The notes: generated from the sequence alone by a model not told the origin. Positions 8,774-18,658 are shown, counted from the stretch's first letter. The stretch: DNA of 32,954 nucleotides from Acidobacteriota bacterium (GCA_016871135.1 VFZQ01000003.1:1-32954), one strand, 5' to 3'. Program-made: numbers and translations.

Positions 8774-11371
8774 ATGCGACCGCTACTGCTCATGGCCCTG
8801 GCGCCGGCGTTGCTGGCGCAGGGCGAGTTATTCGAAAGCCGCATACGGCCTGTATTGGCCGCGCGCTGCCAGGGGTGTCACTCGGCGGCGAAAAAGACAA
8901 GCGGGCTGGCGGTTGATTCGAAGGCCGGCCTGGAGCGCGGCGGATCACGCGGGACGGCGGTGCGGCCGGGCGATGCGATGGGCAGTCTTCTTTATCGCGC
9001 CGTGAGTTACACCGATGCGATGTTGAAGATGCCGCCGGATGGAAAGCTGCCCGCCAACGTCATCGAGGACATTAAACGATGGATCGACAGCGGCGCGGAA
9101 GATCCGCGTGTGGAGACGGCGCCCGCGGTGCAGTCCTCGATCGACTGGGCGAAGGCGAAACAGTATTGGGCGTTTCAGCCGTTGCGACCGGGCGGCGGGA
9201 GTATCGATTCGCTGTTGCGCGAGCGATGGACGCGCTCGGGGTTAAAGCCTTCCGGGCCCGCCGATAAACGCACGCTGCTGCGGCGCGTGACGTTCGACTT
9301 GACTGGCTTGCCGCCGACCGCGGCGGAGATCGAGGCGTTCTTGGGCGACAGCAGCGCGAACGCTTATACAAAGGTTGTGGAGCGGCTATTGGCGTCGCCG
9401 CACTACGGCGAACGTTCGGCGCGATTGTGGCTGGATCTCGTCCGCTTCGCGGAAACAAACGGCCACGAATTCGATTTTTATAAGTACGAGGCGTGGCGTT
9501 ATCGAGACTACGTGATTCGTGCGTTCAATGAAGATCTGCCGTACAACACGTTCGTGCGCGAGCATGTAGGCGCCAATGCGCCATCGCGGCCGTCGCGCGA
9601 TGGTTCTTATGTTGAGTCGGCGATTGCGAGCGGGTTCTATGGGCTGGGCGAGGAACGGAACGGCGCGACGGACTTGGAGGAAGTTCGGACCGAGATGCGG
9701 GACTCGAAGATCGATGTGTTCGGGAAGGCGTTTCTCGGACTCACGGTGGCCTGCGCACGCTGTCACGATCACAAGTTCGATCCGATTCCGACGACGGACT
9801 ATTATGCGCTCGGGGGCGTGTTCGATAGCACGCGCACGTCGCTGGGGTCGATCGCCTCGGCGCCGGTGACAAAGGCGATTGAAGATTCGCTGCGCGCGAT
9901 CGAAAGGCCGATGCCGGCGGCGCCCGCGACATCGTTGCGTAAAGGTGACGAACGATTCGACATGTCGCTGTTCTACCGCACGGGCGCGGGATTCGCCGAG
10001 ACGCGCAACGGCTGGTTGGATTCGTCGCGCGGGGCGTCGAACGCGCTGACGGGCATCATGGTTTCGCGCAGTTTCGTACCGAAGAAGAAGTACATCCACG
10101 TGCGCGTGGCGGGGACGAAGTTCGCGCCGGTGCGCGAGGAGCCATCGTTGCTGGCGGTGACGATCTTCGCGCCTGGCCGGTATCCGAAGGGAGTGGCGGG
10201 GGCGGGTGATAGAACGCTGCGGTGGCGCACGATTACGCTCCATGAAGAGATCAATCAGGTCTGCCATCTGGAGATTGCCGATCGCCAGCGCGACGGCCAT
10301 ATCGTCGTCGGCGACATTATCTTCTCCGACGACAAGACCCCGCCGCCCGATGTTGCCGAATCGCTGCCCGAACTCGCCGGCGCGAACGCGACCCTCCCCG
10401 TAGAGGCCTTCGGGCGCGTGACGTACGAAGACGTTCCGCACAACATGCGTGTGCACGAACGCGGCAATCATCTGAACCTCGGCGAGGAAGTCCCGCGCGG
10501 ATTCCTGCGCGTGCTGAGCGCCAAGGGCCGCTTCGACGCCGATAGCGGGCGCGATGGCCTGGCGGCGTCGCTCACCGAATCGCCACTGCTTGCGCGCGTG
10601 ATGGTGAACCGGTTGTGGAAGCAGCATTTCGGCGAAGGCATCGTGCGGACGGTCGATAACTTCGGACAGATGGGCGAACGCCCAACGCATCCCGAGCTGT
10701 TGGATTATTTGGCGAACAAGTTCGTCGACGGCGGATGGTCGCTCAAGGCGATGCATCGCGAGATGGTGCTAAGCGATGCGTATCGGCGCGATAGCGCGGC
10801 GTCGCCCGAAGCGGCGGCAAAAGACCCGCAGAACCGGCTATTGACGCATATGCCCGTGCGCCGCCTGGAAGCCGAAGCGGTGCGCGATTCGATTCTGGCG
10901 GTGACAGGCTCGCTCGACCGCAAAACGCACGGCCCAAGCGTGAAGGTGCACATCAGCGAGTTCCAGGACGGGCGCGGCAAACCTGTTTCCGGCGCGTTGG
11001 ATGGGGAAGGGCGGCGCAGCGTGTATCTCGAAGTGCGGCGGAATTTCATCACACCGCTGCTGTTGGCCTTCGACTATCCGTTGCCGACATCGACAGCGGG
11101 CCGGCGTTTGGTATCGACCGTGCCGGCGCAGGCTCTCACCATGATGAACAACCAGTTCGTGGCGGAGCAGGCGGCGAAGTGGGCGGCGCGCGTTTCGACG
11201 GCTTTCCACACGCCGCGCGCGCAGTTGGACGTGATGTTCGAGGAGGCATTCGCGCGGCCGCCGACAGCGCAAGAGCGCGATCGCGCGGCAACGTTTTTCG
11301 CCAGCGGCGGAACGTTACAAGAGTTCGCGCATGTGTTGCTGAATACGAAAGAGTTTTTGTTTGTGAGGTGA
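8774..11371 (+). CDS. PSD1 / DUF1549 / DUF1553 domain protein (planctomycete-type cytochrome C domain)
   Basis: Signal MRPLLLMALAPALLAQ then ESRIRPVLAARCQGCHSAAKKTSGL (CxxCH), RRVTFDLTGLPPTAAEIEAFL (DUF1549), ARVMVNRLWKQHFGEGIVRTVDNFG and PVRRLEAEAVRDSILAVTGSL (DUF1553). Start corrected to 8774. Confidence 0.92.
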   Translation: MRPLLLMALAPALLAQGELFESRIRPVLAARCQGCHSAAKKTSGLAVDSKAGLERGGSRGTAVRPGDAMGSLLYRAVSYTDAMLKMPPDGKLPANVIEDIKRWIDSGAEDPRVETAPAVQSSIDWAKAKQYWAFQPLRPGGGSIDSLLRERWTRSGLKPSGPADKRTLLRRVTFDLTGLPPTAAEIEAFLGDSSANAYTKVVERLLASPHYGERSARLWLDLVRFAETNGHEFDFYKYEAWRYRDYVIRAFNEDLPYNTFVREHVGANAPSRPSRDGSYVESAIASGFYGLGEERNGATDLEEVRTEMRDSKIDVFGKAFLGLTVACARCHDHKFDPIPTTDYYALGGVFDSTRTSLGSIASAPVTKAIEDSLRAIERPMPAAPATSLRKGDERFDMSLFYRTGAGFAETRNGWLDSSRGASNALTGIMVSRSFVPKKKYIHVRVAGTKFAPVREEPSLLAVTIFAPGRYPKGVAGAGDRTLRWRTITLHEEINQVCHLEIADRQRDGHIVVGDIIFSDDKTPPPDVAESLPELAGANATLPVEAFGRVTYEDVPHNMRVHERGNHLNLGEEVPRGFLRVLSAKGRFDADSGRDGLAASLTESPLLARVMVNRLWKQHFGEGIVRTVDNFGQMGERPTHPELLDYLANKFVDGGWSLKAMHREMVLSDAYRRDSAASPEAAAKDPQNRLLTHMPVRRLEAEAVRDSILAVTGSLDRKTHGPSVKVHISEFQDGRGKPVSGALDGEGRRSVYLEVRRNFITPLLLAFDYPLPTSTAGRRLVSTVPAQALTMMNNQFVAEQAAKWAARVSTAFHTPRAQLDVMFEEAFARPPTAQERDRAATFFASGGTLQEFAHVLLNTKEFLFVR

Positions 11372-11376
11372 TCGGG

Positions 11377-12753
11377 ATGTCGACGCGGCGAGACTTTTTT
11401 CAAATTGCGTTGGCGGCGCTGCACGCCGAGTACGCGCCGGCGCAGACGCGCGTGACCGATCCGTTGGCGCCGCGCGCATCGCATTTCGCGGGCCGGGCGA
11501 AGTCGGTGATCCTGCTGTACATGGATGGCGGCGTGTCGCACGTGGATAGCTTCGATCCGAAGCCGCGATTGCAAGCGGAAGCCGGTCAGCCGTTGCCGCT
11601 AGAAAGGCCGAAGCATGTCCGCGCCGTGAGTACGTCGATCTATCCGTCGCCCTTTGCATTCCAGCGTTACGGGCAGAGCGGGGCGGCGGTGTCGAGCCTG
11701 TTTCCAGAGACCGCGAAGTGCGCCGACGATCTCTGCATCATTCGTTCGATGGTGGCCGATCACTCCGAACACACGGCCGCGAATTACTTCATGCACAGCG
11801 GGTCGGGTTTGCAGGGCCGGCCGAGCATGGGCGCGTGGGTGACCTTCGGGTTGGGCAGTGTATCGCGGAATCTGCCAGGGTACGTCGTGCTCGACAACGG
11901 GATGATTCCGCCGGGCGGCCTCGACATTTTCGGCAGCGGTTTCCTGCCCGCGAGTTATCAGGCGTCGTTGTTTCGGCGCGGCGCGCAGCCGTTGGCCGAT
12001 CTTGCTCCGCGTGAAGCTCCGGCGCGACAAAAGGCGAAGCTCGATCTGTTGCGCGAATTCGATGGAGACGCGCTGACCCGTTATGGCGGCGCCGGCGAGA
12101 TGCAAGCGGCGATCTCCAATTACGATCTGGCGTTTCGGATGCAGGCGGCGGTGCCGGAGTTGACCGACATCTCGGGCGAGAGCGAAGCGACGCGCAAGTT
12201 GTACGGCCTTGATGAAGCCGAAACGGAAGAGTACGGGCGGTCGTGCCTGATGGCGCGGAGGTTGGTTGAGCGCGGCGTGCGGTTCGTCGAGTTGTTGTCG
12301 CCGAAGCAGGATGGCGAGGACCGGTGGGATCAACACGCGCACCTGAAGCGCGGGCATACGCGGAATGCGAAGGCGGCCGATAAGCCTATCGCGGCGTTGC
12401 TTACGGATTTGAAGGCGCGCGGGTTGTTGAAGGATACGCTGGTGGTGTGGACGGGCGAGTTCGGGCGTTCGCCGACCGTGCAGGGTTCGGGTGAGGCGGT
12501 GGGGCGCGATCATCATCCGTACGGGTTTTCGATGTGGATGGCGGGCGCGGGCGTGAAGGCGGGATTGACGTTTGGCGCGACCGATGAGTATGGGTATTAC
12601 GCGATCGAAAATCGCGTGCATGTGCATGACTTACATGCGACGATTTTGCATTTGTTGGGGATTGAGCATACGCGGCTGACGTATCCGTTTAGCGGGCGAG
12701 AGATGCGGCTGACGGACGTGCATGGGAGGGTTGTGCGGGAGGTGTTGGGGTAG
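11377..12753 (+). CDS. DUF1501 domain-containing protein
   Basis: MSTRRDFFQIALAALHAEYAPA... SVILLYMDGGVSHVDSFDPKP...ADDLCIIRSMVADHSEHTAANYFMHSG...WTGEFGRSPTVQGSGEAVGRDHHPYGFSMWMAG. Start corrected to 11377. Immediately downstream of the PSD1 gene. Confidence 0.92.
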   Translation: MSTRRDFFQIALAALHAEYAPAQTRVTDPLAPRASHFAGRAKSVILLYMDGGVSHVDSFDPKPRLQAEAGQPLPLERPKHVRAVSTSIYPSPFAFQRYGQSGAAVSSLFPETAKCADDLCIIRSMVADHSEHTAANYFMHSGSGLQGRPSMGAWVTFGLGSVSRNLPGYVVLDNGMIPPGGLDIFGSGFLPASYQASLFRRGAQPLADLAPREAPARQKAKLDLLREFDGDALTRYGGAGEMQAAISNYDLAFRMQAAVPELTDISGESEATRKLYGLDEAETEEYGRSCLMARRLVERGVRFVELLSPKQDGEDRWDQHAHLKRGHTRNAKAADKPIAALLTDLKARGLLKDTLVVWTGEFGRSPTVQGSGEAVGRDHHPYGFSMWMAGAGVKAGLTFGATDEYGYYAIENRVHVHDLHATILHLLGIEHTRLTYPFSGREMRLTDVHGRVVREVLG

Positions 12754-12791
12754 GCTTGCGGTGACTGTTCTAACAGGCGACAAAGCGAAGG

Positions 12792-13472
12792 CTATTCCCA
12801 GGGGCGATCCTTTAGAAACGCGATGTGCGTGGGAAGTGGTTTATCCGTCTTGAAGTGTTTCCGATAGGCCGCCACCCAATCAGTGGCGATATCGCGCTGG
12901 GCATCGGTGAGTCTCAATTTTCCGGAGCACACGAGGCCGCGCAGATGATCTTCTAGTGCGTCCTTGACGTTGGCTGTCCAGTATCCGCCGCGATAGGGTT
13001 GTGGCCACAGGTTGCGGATGTCGTCGGCGCCGCCGAGCGCTGGGCTGATTAGGTAATCGACCTCGTAGGCGCGCGGCGCGGGGCGGTCGATTCGATACTG
13101 CGCGAAGACTCGCCGGGCGAGCGATTCGGGAATTTCGGTTTCGCGTTCAACAACGCAAACCTGCTCGGCGGTCAGTGCGCTGGCGGCGCCGGGAGTCAGG
13201 CGTGCGTCGGGCAGATAAGCCGCGTGGACCGGCCGTTGCGGAACGAACAACAATCCGGCGACGGCGAGGACCGAAGCCGCGGCCGCCACGGCGTAGGGCC
13301 AACGGCGCCGGCGCACCGAATCCGAATACGCCGCGCTGGCATCGGCGAGCGCCTTTCGCCGCGCCGTGCAGACATCGCATTCGCCGAGATGAGCGCCCAC
13401 GTCCAAGGCGGTCTGCGCGTCCAACTCGCCGTCGATAAACATCACAAGAATGTCGTCATCAGGATGCTGCAT
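12792..13472 (-). CDS. Anti-sigma factor (zf-HC2 + TM) with a C-terminal HNH-like domain
   Basis: N-term [39 protein letters not shown] (HxxxCxxC), TM WPYAVAAAASVLAVAGLLFV, C-term LTPGAASALTAEQVC...YEVDYLISPALGGADDIRNLWPQPYRGGYWTANVKDALEDHLRGLVCSGKLRLTDAQRDIATDWVAAYRKHF. Overlaps the sigma gene by 14 nt. Confidence 0.82.
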   Translation of the reverse strand: MQHPDDDILVMFIDGELDAQTALDVGAHLGECDVCTARRKALADASAAYSDSVRRRRWPYAVAAAASVLAVAGLLFVPQRPVHAAYLPDARLTPGAASALTAEQVCVVERETEIPESLARRVFAQYRIDRPAPRAYEVDYLISPALGGADDIRNLWPQPYRGGYWTANVKDALEDHLRGLVCSGKLRLTDAQRDIATDWVAAYRKHFKTDKPLPTHIAFLKDRPWE

Positions 13473-13941
13473 GGCGGCTCAACTTGTCGAGAGATCGAGC
13501 GATCGACGCGGCGACCGAACCGAGCGAGATATCGAGGCGCTCGGCGATTTCGCGGTACCGAAGTCCCTGAGCCCGAAGCGCCAGACAGCAGCGATCCCGC
13601 TCGGGCAGAGCGTCGATGACCGCGCGAATTCGTTTCCGCCGCGCCTTCGCCGCGACGATTTGTTCCGGATTCGGCGCCTGGCAAATCGATGACACCTCCG
13701 GAAGCGAGCGTTGCAGCCGCGTCCGCTGGCGCAGCCCCAGATTGTGGCCGACACGAAATACCCAGCCCGCCAGATTGTCGCGCGGCTTGCCGGCCCGTAG
13801 ATGGTCGCCGAGCGCGAGAAAAACGTCCTGTCCCACGTCTTCGGCTTCGGCGGCTGGCAGGCCGAGCTTTGCCAAATAACGCAGCAGCGGCGCGCGCAAC
13901 TCCGCGTACAACTCGGTCCATGTGAGGACGCTCTCGGCCAT
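13459..13941 (-). CDS. RNA polymerase ECF sigma factor
   Basis: [44 protein letters not shown]...[20 protein letters not shown]...[46 protein letters not shown]: region 2 and region 4 signatures. Start at M31 of the track ORF. Confidence 0.9.
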   Translation of the reverse strand: MAESVLTWTELYAELRAPLLRYLAKLGLPAAEAEDVGQDVFLALGDHLRAGKPRDNLAGWVFRVGHNLGLRQRTRLQRSLPEVSSICQAPNPEQIVAAKARRKRIRAVIDALPERDRCCLALRAQGLRYREIAERLDISLGSVAASIARSLDKLSRHAAS

Positions 13942-13947
13942 CAATCC

Positions 13948-13953
13948 ATTATT
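13948..13953 (-). promoter_or_regulatory. -10-like AATAAT, 6 nt before ECF sigma ATG
   Basis: CTGAAC-N17-AATAAT-ggattg-ATG (minus strand). Confidence 0.5.
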
Positions 13954-13980
13954 CCTGAACAACGGACGCCGTTCAGGAAT
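13951..13980. promoter_or_regulatory. Perfect 10-bp-arm palindrome between divergent sigma and TonB receptor genes
   Basis: ATTCCTGAAC-AACGGACGCC-GTTCAGGAAT, arms perfectly inverted. Confidence 0.75.
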
Positions 13981-13983
13981 ATT
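13978..13983 (+). promoter_or_regulatory. -10-like AATATT, 6 nt before TonB receptor ATG
   Basis: CTGAAC-N17-AATATT-cgtctt-ATG (plus strand). Confidence 0.5.
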
Positions 13984-13989
13984 CGTCTT

Positions 13990-16626
13990 ATGGGATTGTT
14001 GTTGGCGGTGGCGCTCAGCGTGTTTGTGCAAGATCCATCGGGCGCAGGAATGAAGGCAAAAGGTGTGTTGGAGCCGGCGGGCGGCGGCGCGGTCACTCGG
14101 TTTGAAACGGCGGCCGACGGCGGTTTCGACGCCGGAGATATCAAGGCCGGCCGATACCGGTTGACCGTGTCGGCGGACGGTTTTACCGCGCCGGCGGTTG
14201 TGTTCGACATCGAAGAGGGCAAGCCGGCGCGGCAGGTCGTTAAGATGTTGGTCGGAACGGCCTCATACTCGGTCAACGTGGTCGCGGCGACGCCTCTGGG
14301 AGGATTGGATCGCGCCGTAGAGGAGATTCCTTCCCCAGTGCAAGGGGCAACCCATCGGGAAATCGGCTCCAGCGGCGCGCTGGATCTATCGGACTTCCTC
14401 AACCGGCGCATGAATGGTGTGTTCGTCAATGAGATTCAAGGCAACCCGTTTCAGGCCGACGTGAACTATCGCGGCTACACAGCGTCGCCCCTGGTAGGAA
14501 CACCGCAAGGCATTTCGGTCTTCCTGGATGGCGTCCGGCAAAACCAGCCGTTCGGCGACATCGTGAGTTGGGATCTGATTCCGCGGACTGCGATCGCCGA
14601 GACTGCTCTGATTGCCGGCTCCGATCCGGTATTCGGCTTGAACACGCTGGGCGGCGCGCTATCGATGCGCAGCAAGGACGGAACCGCGTTTCCGGGAACG
14701 GCGCTGCAGTTGGGTGGCGGGAGTTTCGGCCGCAAGACAGCCGATTTCGAACACGGCGGATCACGGCGGTCGATCGATTGGTTCCTGGCGAGCGGCATGT
14801 TCTTCGAAGAGGGCTGGCGGGACTATTCGCCGACCAACGTGCGCCAGTTTTTCGGGCGCCTCGGCTGGAGGCGCGATCGCACCTCGATCGGGCTCTCGAT
14901 CGGCTACGCAAACAACGCGCTGATCGGCAACGCGCTGCAGGAGCAGACTCTGCTTGCGCGCCGGTACGCGAGCGTCTACACGATTCCCGACATCACCGCC
15001 AACAAGGCACCGTGGCTCAACCTGCAACTACGCCACACCTTTTCGCCCCACGTCGCGTTGTCCGGAAACGCCTACTTCCGCTACGTGCGTTCCCGATTGT
15101 TCAACGGCGACTTGAATGACGACTCGCTCGATCAATCCCTCTACCAACCCAACGCCGCCGAGCGGGCTGCGCTAACCGCGGCCGGTTTCACGGGTTTTCC
15201 GGCGAGCGGTGAATCGGCGGCCAACACGCCGTTCCCGCGCTGGCGCTGTATCGCCAACGCCGTGCGTCGCGACGAACCCGGCGAAAAATGCAACGGCCTA
15301 CTGACCCGCAGCGCCTCGCAGCAGCGCAACTTTGGCGGGTCGGCGCAGGTGTCGTGGTTTGCGCGCCGGCACACGTTGACAGCCGGACTGGGTTACGACG
15401 GCAACAGCACCGGATTTACACAAATCGGCGAACTTGGCTATTTGACTTCCAATCGCGGGATCGCCGGCGTCGGCGCGTTCGGCGACGGTGTCACCGGCGG
15501 CGATATCGATGGCGAACCGTTCGACACACGCGTGAATCTACGCGGCAGGATTCACACGGGCAGCTTCTATGCCACCGATTCGGTGTCGCTCGGAAAGTCG
15601 GCGCGGGCGACGCTTTCCGGCCGCTACAACCGTACCGTTATCGACAACCTCGACCGCATCCGCCCGCGCGCCGGCACAGGCTCATTGACCGGGCATCACT
15701 CCTTTGGCCGGTTCAATCCGTCGGCGGGCTTCACGTGGAAAGGCGTGTACTTCAACTACGCCGAGGGAAGCCGGACGCCGACGTCGATCGAGCTCGGCTG
15801 CGCCGATCCCGAAGCGCCGTGTAAGCTGCCGAATGCGATGGCCGGCGATCCACCGCTGAAACAGGTTGTGTCGCGCACGCTGGAAGCGGGCGTCCGTGGC
15901 GGCGGCGAAGGCCCGCTGCGCTGGAGCGCGGGCTGGTTCCGAGGCGCCAATCGCGACGATATTCTTTTCGTCGCCTCCGAGCAAACAGGCTTCGGGTACT
16001 TCAAGAACTTCGGCCGGACGCTGCGCCAGGGCGCCGAGTTTGACGCCAGCGCGCGCCTCGGCCGCGCGCTGCTCGGCGCAAGCTACACCTACCTCCGCGC
16101 AACGTTCGAGAGCGAGGAGGAAGTCAACGGCGAAGGCAACAGCACCAATGCAAAAGGACCCGGCTTCGAAGGTCTGATCCACATCGAGCCTGGCAACCGG
16201 ATCCCTCTCACCCCCTCCCACATCACGAAGGCCTACGCCGATATCACCGTCACTTCGAAGTTCACCGTCAGCCCGTCGGTGATCGGCATCGGCGGCGCCT
16301 TCGCGCGTGGGAACGAGAACAACCGGCATCGAGCCGATGGCCGTTATTATCTTGGTCCGGGCCGTTCGCCGGGCTACGGCGTCGCGAACCTTGCCGCGCG
16401 CTACGTATTCAGCAAAACGTTCGAGCTCTACCTCAACGTCAACAACCTGTTCGACCGCAAATACTACAGCGCCGCGCAGCTAGGGCCGGTTGGGTTCAAC
16501 GCCGACGGCAACTTCGTCGCGAGGCCGTTTCCCGCCGTCAACGGCGAGTACCCGCTGCGCAATTCAACATTCTTCGCCCCAGGCGCCCCGAGAGGCGCCT
16601 GGGCCGGACTCCGGGTTCGATTCTAA
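13990..16626 (+). CDS. TonB-dependent receptor with N-terminal carboxypeptidase-regulatory-like domain
   Basis: [31 protein letters not shown]...[13 protein letters not shown], plug-like [60 protein letters not shown]-terminal [18 protein letters not shown]...GLRVRF. Start corrected to 13990. Confidence 0.92.
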   Translation: MGLLLAVALSVFVQDPSGAGMKAKGVLEPAGGGAVTRFETAADGGFDAGDIKAGRYRLTVSADGFTAPAVVFDIEEGKPARQVVKMLVGTASYSVNVVAATPLGGLDRAVEEIPSPVQGATHREIGSSGALDLSDFLNRRMNGVFVNEIQGNPFQADVNYRGYTASPLVGTPQGISVFLDGVRQNQPFGDIVSWDLIPRTAIAETALIAGSDPVFGLNTLGGALSMRSKDGTAFPGTALQLGGGSFGRKTADFEHGGSRRSIDWFLASGMFFEEGWRDYSPTNVRQFFGRLGWRRDRTSIGLSIGYANNALIGNALQEQTLLARRYASVYTIPDITANKAPWLNLQLRHTFSPHVALSGNAYFRYVRSRLFNGDLNDDSLDQSLYQPNAAERAALTAAGFTGFPASGESAANTPFPRWRCIANAVRRDEPGEKCNGLLTRSASQQRNFGGSAQVSWFARRHTLTAGLGYDGNSTGFTQIGELGYLTSNRGIAGVGAFGDGVTGGDIDGEPFDTRVNLRGRIHTGSFYATDSVSLGKSARATLSGRYNRTVIDNLDRIRPRAGTGSLTGHHSFGRFNPSAGFTWKGVYFNYAEGSRTPTSIELGCADPEAPCKLPNAMAGDPPLKQVVSRTLEAGVRGGGEGPLRWSAGWFRGANRDDILFVASEQTGFGYFKNFGRTLRQGAEFDASARLGRALLGASYTYLRATFESEEEVNGEGNSTNAKGPGFEGLIHIEPGNRIPLTPSHITKAYADITVTSKFTVSPSVIGIGGAFARGNENNRHRADGRYYLGPGRSPGYGVANLAARYVFSKTFELYLNVNNLFDRKYYSAAQLGPVGFNADGNFVARPFPAVNGEYPLRNSTFFAPGAPRGAWAGLRVRF
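16578..16603. other. Perfect 10-bp inverted repeat inside the TonB-receptor 3' end
   Basis: CCCAGGCGCC-CCGAGA-GGCGCCTGGG, 20 nt downstream of the converging minus-strand gene's stop. No T-tract. Confidence 0.5.
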
Positions 16627-17690
16627 GGCCGGAAGCCGATTAGAATCGCGATAATCGTGTTGCTGGTGCCGTCGGTGATACTGCTAATCAGGCTGCTCGC
16701 CGACGTTGTCGTTCCGGTCGTTGACGAGATCTGACCGCCGGTCACGGTACCTGCCAGCCGCTGCGTGTTTGACACGCCGAAGCCGAAGCCATTGCCGCCG
16801 TTGAATCCACAGTTCAGACCGACACAATTCGACCCGCCGCTACAGCCAATGGTGTTGAAACCGAATGAGGCACAACCGAATCCACCGAAGCCGAATTCGG
16901 GCTGCGGAGAAGTCGACGCGTATTTTCTCCATTCGTTGCCGTTCACGTGTGCGAACGTGCTGACTCTCAGGCCGGCCGGCAACGCGCGCCGCGTGGGAAG
17001 AATGAACGAGATGCCGGCGCCGCTGGGCGCGTTCTCCTGCGGACTAATCGAGATCTGATATTGTGCGCACCACCAGGTGTCTTCCGCGTCGGCAGGGAGG
17101 TCGGCGTTGACGACGCGCCGGCGATCAAATGTCATCGTCGTCTGCGTTCGCACCGCACCCTCGCGGACGAATAGGATCACGCCGGTCTTGCCGACCGCCA
17201 CTGGTCCATTCTTGCCCGCCGCGTCGATCGTTCCGCGCTGATCGAAAATTACGCTACCGCTCTCTTCGAGCGGGATCAGCGGCCGGTTGGACCCGTTGTA
17301 GCTGATCAGCCCTTTCTCCGGTGTCTGAAAACTTACTGCCGCCGGTTGTTCGACCACCAGCGGCGCCGCGCCGTCGGGCTTTACGCGAAACGTGAAGGGC
17401 CCTACCAAACGATCCTCGCCGATCTCGGGAAAAGACCAAACGGCGACGTTGTCGCGAACGCCCTCGAAGACGGCGCCCGCGGGCGCGTCGACGGCCTCGA
17501 TGAAACGAGCGCCAAGCGGTACGGTTGAGCCGACCGCCACGCCTCCGATTTTCGCGTTCTTGGTGGCGACGTAGGCGCTATATAGGACAGAACCATCGGC
17601 ATCGTAAATGCCGAGGCTACGAACGAGGGCGAGCCCATCGTCTTGAGCAAACATAGAAAGGCTAAGAATAAGCAGTGTTGCGATCTTCAT
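16623..17690 (-). CDS. Secreted hypothetical protein with Gly/Phe/Cys-rich segment and C-terminal '[10 protein letters not shown]' motif
   Basis: Signal [75 protein letters not shown] end. CATCAT box 6 nt before ATG. Confidence 0.7.
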   Translation of the reverse strand: MKIATLLILSLSMFAQDDGLALVRSLGIYDADGSVLYSAYVATKNAKIGGVAVGSTVPLGARFIEAVDAPAGAVFEGVRDNVAVWSFPEIGEDRLVGPFTFRVKPDGAAPLVVEQPAAVSFQTPEKGLISYNGSNRPLIPLEESGSVIFDQRGTIDAAGKNGPVAVGKTGVILFVREGAVRTQTTMTFDRRRVVNADLPADAEDTWWCAQYQISISPQENAPSGAGISFILPTRRALPAGLRVSTFAHVNGNEWRKYASTSPQPEFGFGGFGCASFGFNTIGCSGGSNCVGLNCGFNGGNGFGFGVSNTQRLAGTVTGGQISSTTGTTTSASSLISSITDGTSNTIIAILIGFRP

Positions 17691-17696
17691 GCCTCA

Positions 17697-17702
17697 ATGA
17701 TG
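17697..17702 (-). promoter_or_regulatory. -10-like CATCAT, 6 nt before ATG 17690
   Basis: CATCAT-tgaggc-ATG. Confidence 0.4.
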
Positions 17703-17747
17703 CGGCGAACCGGCCCGGGAAGTTGTCAGCAAATGGTAAAGATTTGC

Positions 17748-17987
17748 TTACGAGTCGCCGGATTCTTCCGGCGGCAGCGGCCGTTTCTCGGCGCCCGGAA
17801 CGCCGCTATTCAGCAGGGTGACGAATAGCAGGGTCATCGACAAAAACGTCGCCACCGCGCCGATGACCAGGTAGTCGGTCCTGGAGTGCGGACCCGGAAT
17901 CACTTTGAGCAGAATGACGATGCTTGCGATGAACAGAACGGTGATCCCGCCGGCCAGCATCCAGTTTCGTTTCGAACGGCTATCCAC
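17748..17987 (-). CDS. Small two-TM membrane protein (79 aa)
   Basis: GTG 17987: VDSRSKRNWMLAGGITVLFIASIVILLKVIPGPHSRTDYLVIGAVATFLSMTLLFVTLLNSG.... TACAAT lies 7 nt upstream. The longer track ORF (to 18176) overlaps the FNR gene. Confidence 0.6.
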   Translation of the reverse strand: MDSRSKRNWMLAGGITVLFIASIVILLKVIPGPHSRTDYLVIGAVATFLSMTLLFVTLLNSGVPGAEKRPLPPEESGDS

Positions 17988-17994
17988 TCTCTCG

Positions 17995-18000
17995 ATTGTA
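17995..18000 (-). promoter_or_regulatory. -10-like TACAAT, 7 nt before GTG 17987
   Basis: TACAAT-cgagaga-GTG. Confidence 0.55.
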
Positions 18001-18004
18001 TTCG

Positions 18005-18658
18005 CTAATCGTACTTCTCGTAGACGATCTGGCGGCGGTCGAGGCCTTTCTCTTTGCACAGCGCCCGGACGCCATCGACCATCTCCTTCAATCCGCAGAT
18101 ATAGACTTGGCCGATCGCACCGGTCGCCAGTTGTTCCTCGACGATCGCTTGCACGCGGCCAGTGCGGCCAGTCCACGATTCGGCCGGGCGTGTGAGCGTC
18201 AGGATCAGATCGCTTTGTGCCGCCAGTTCATCGCGCCACAGAAAACTCTCCTCGTAGCGCGCGCCGTAAATCAGAACAGGCCGAACCGGCGCGGCCTGCA
18301 GCATCGCACGGAAGGGGACGATCCCCGTGCCGGTAGCCACCAATAAAGGCGAGGTCACCGGCTCGCGCCAGCCGAAAGTGCCAAGAATGCCTTTGCAGTC
18401 GATTTCGCCGCCTAGGGCCAAATCGAACAGATGCGGCGAGAACAGCCCACCTTCGACGCGGTTCAGGCAGATCTCGAAACGATTATCGCCGCGCGGCGCC
18501 GCGGCCAGAGAATAGGCGCGGGTGATCTCCTTGCCGTTAACGTTGGCCACGAGCGACGCAAACTGGCCAGCCTCGAATTCAACGCGCTCCGGCAGTTCGA
18601 AAACGAAATGCCGGATGCCCGGAGCGGGATCGGTGAATGAAACGAGCCGGGCTTTCAT
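18005..18658 (-). CDS. FAD-dependent ferredoxin/flavodoxin reductase-like oxidoreductase (FNR family)
   Basis: FEAGQFASLV...ITRAYSLAAAP...ICLNRVEGGLFSPHLFDL...GILGTFGWREPVTSPLLVATGTGIVPFRAML: FAD (RAYSLA) and NAD(P) (GTGIVPF) motifs. Confidence 0.88.
   Translation of the reverse strand: MKARLVSFTDPAPGIRHFVFELPERVEFEAGQFASLVANVNGKEITRAYSLAAAPRGDNRFEICLNRVEGGLFSPHLFDLALGGEIDCKGILGTFGWREPVTSPLLVATGTGIVPFRAMLQAAPVRPVLIYGARYEESFLWRDELAAQSDLILTLTRPAESWTGRTGRVQAIVEEQLATGAIGQVYICGLKEMVDGVRALCKEKGLDRRQIVYEKYD

Noticed and set aside
9386-10756. 456-aa minus ORF
   Set aside because: Antisense to the PSD1/DUF1549/DUF1553 gene; Arg/His-rich, no motif.
11599-12627. 342-aa minus ORF
   Set aside because: Antisense to the DUF1501 gene; Arg/His-rich shadow.
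13942-14031. N-terminal extension of the sigma factor ([30 protein letters not shown])
   Set aside because: Would read through the palindrome and into the TonB receptor signal region; conserved sigma sequence begins at [11 protein letters not shown].
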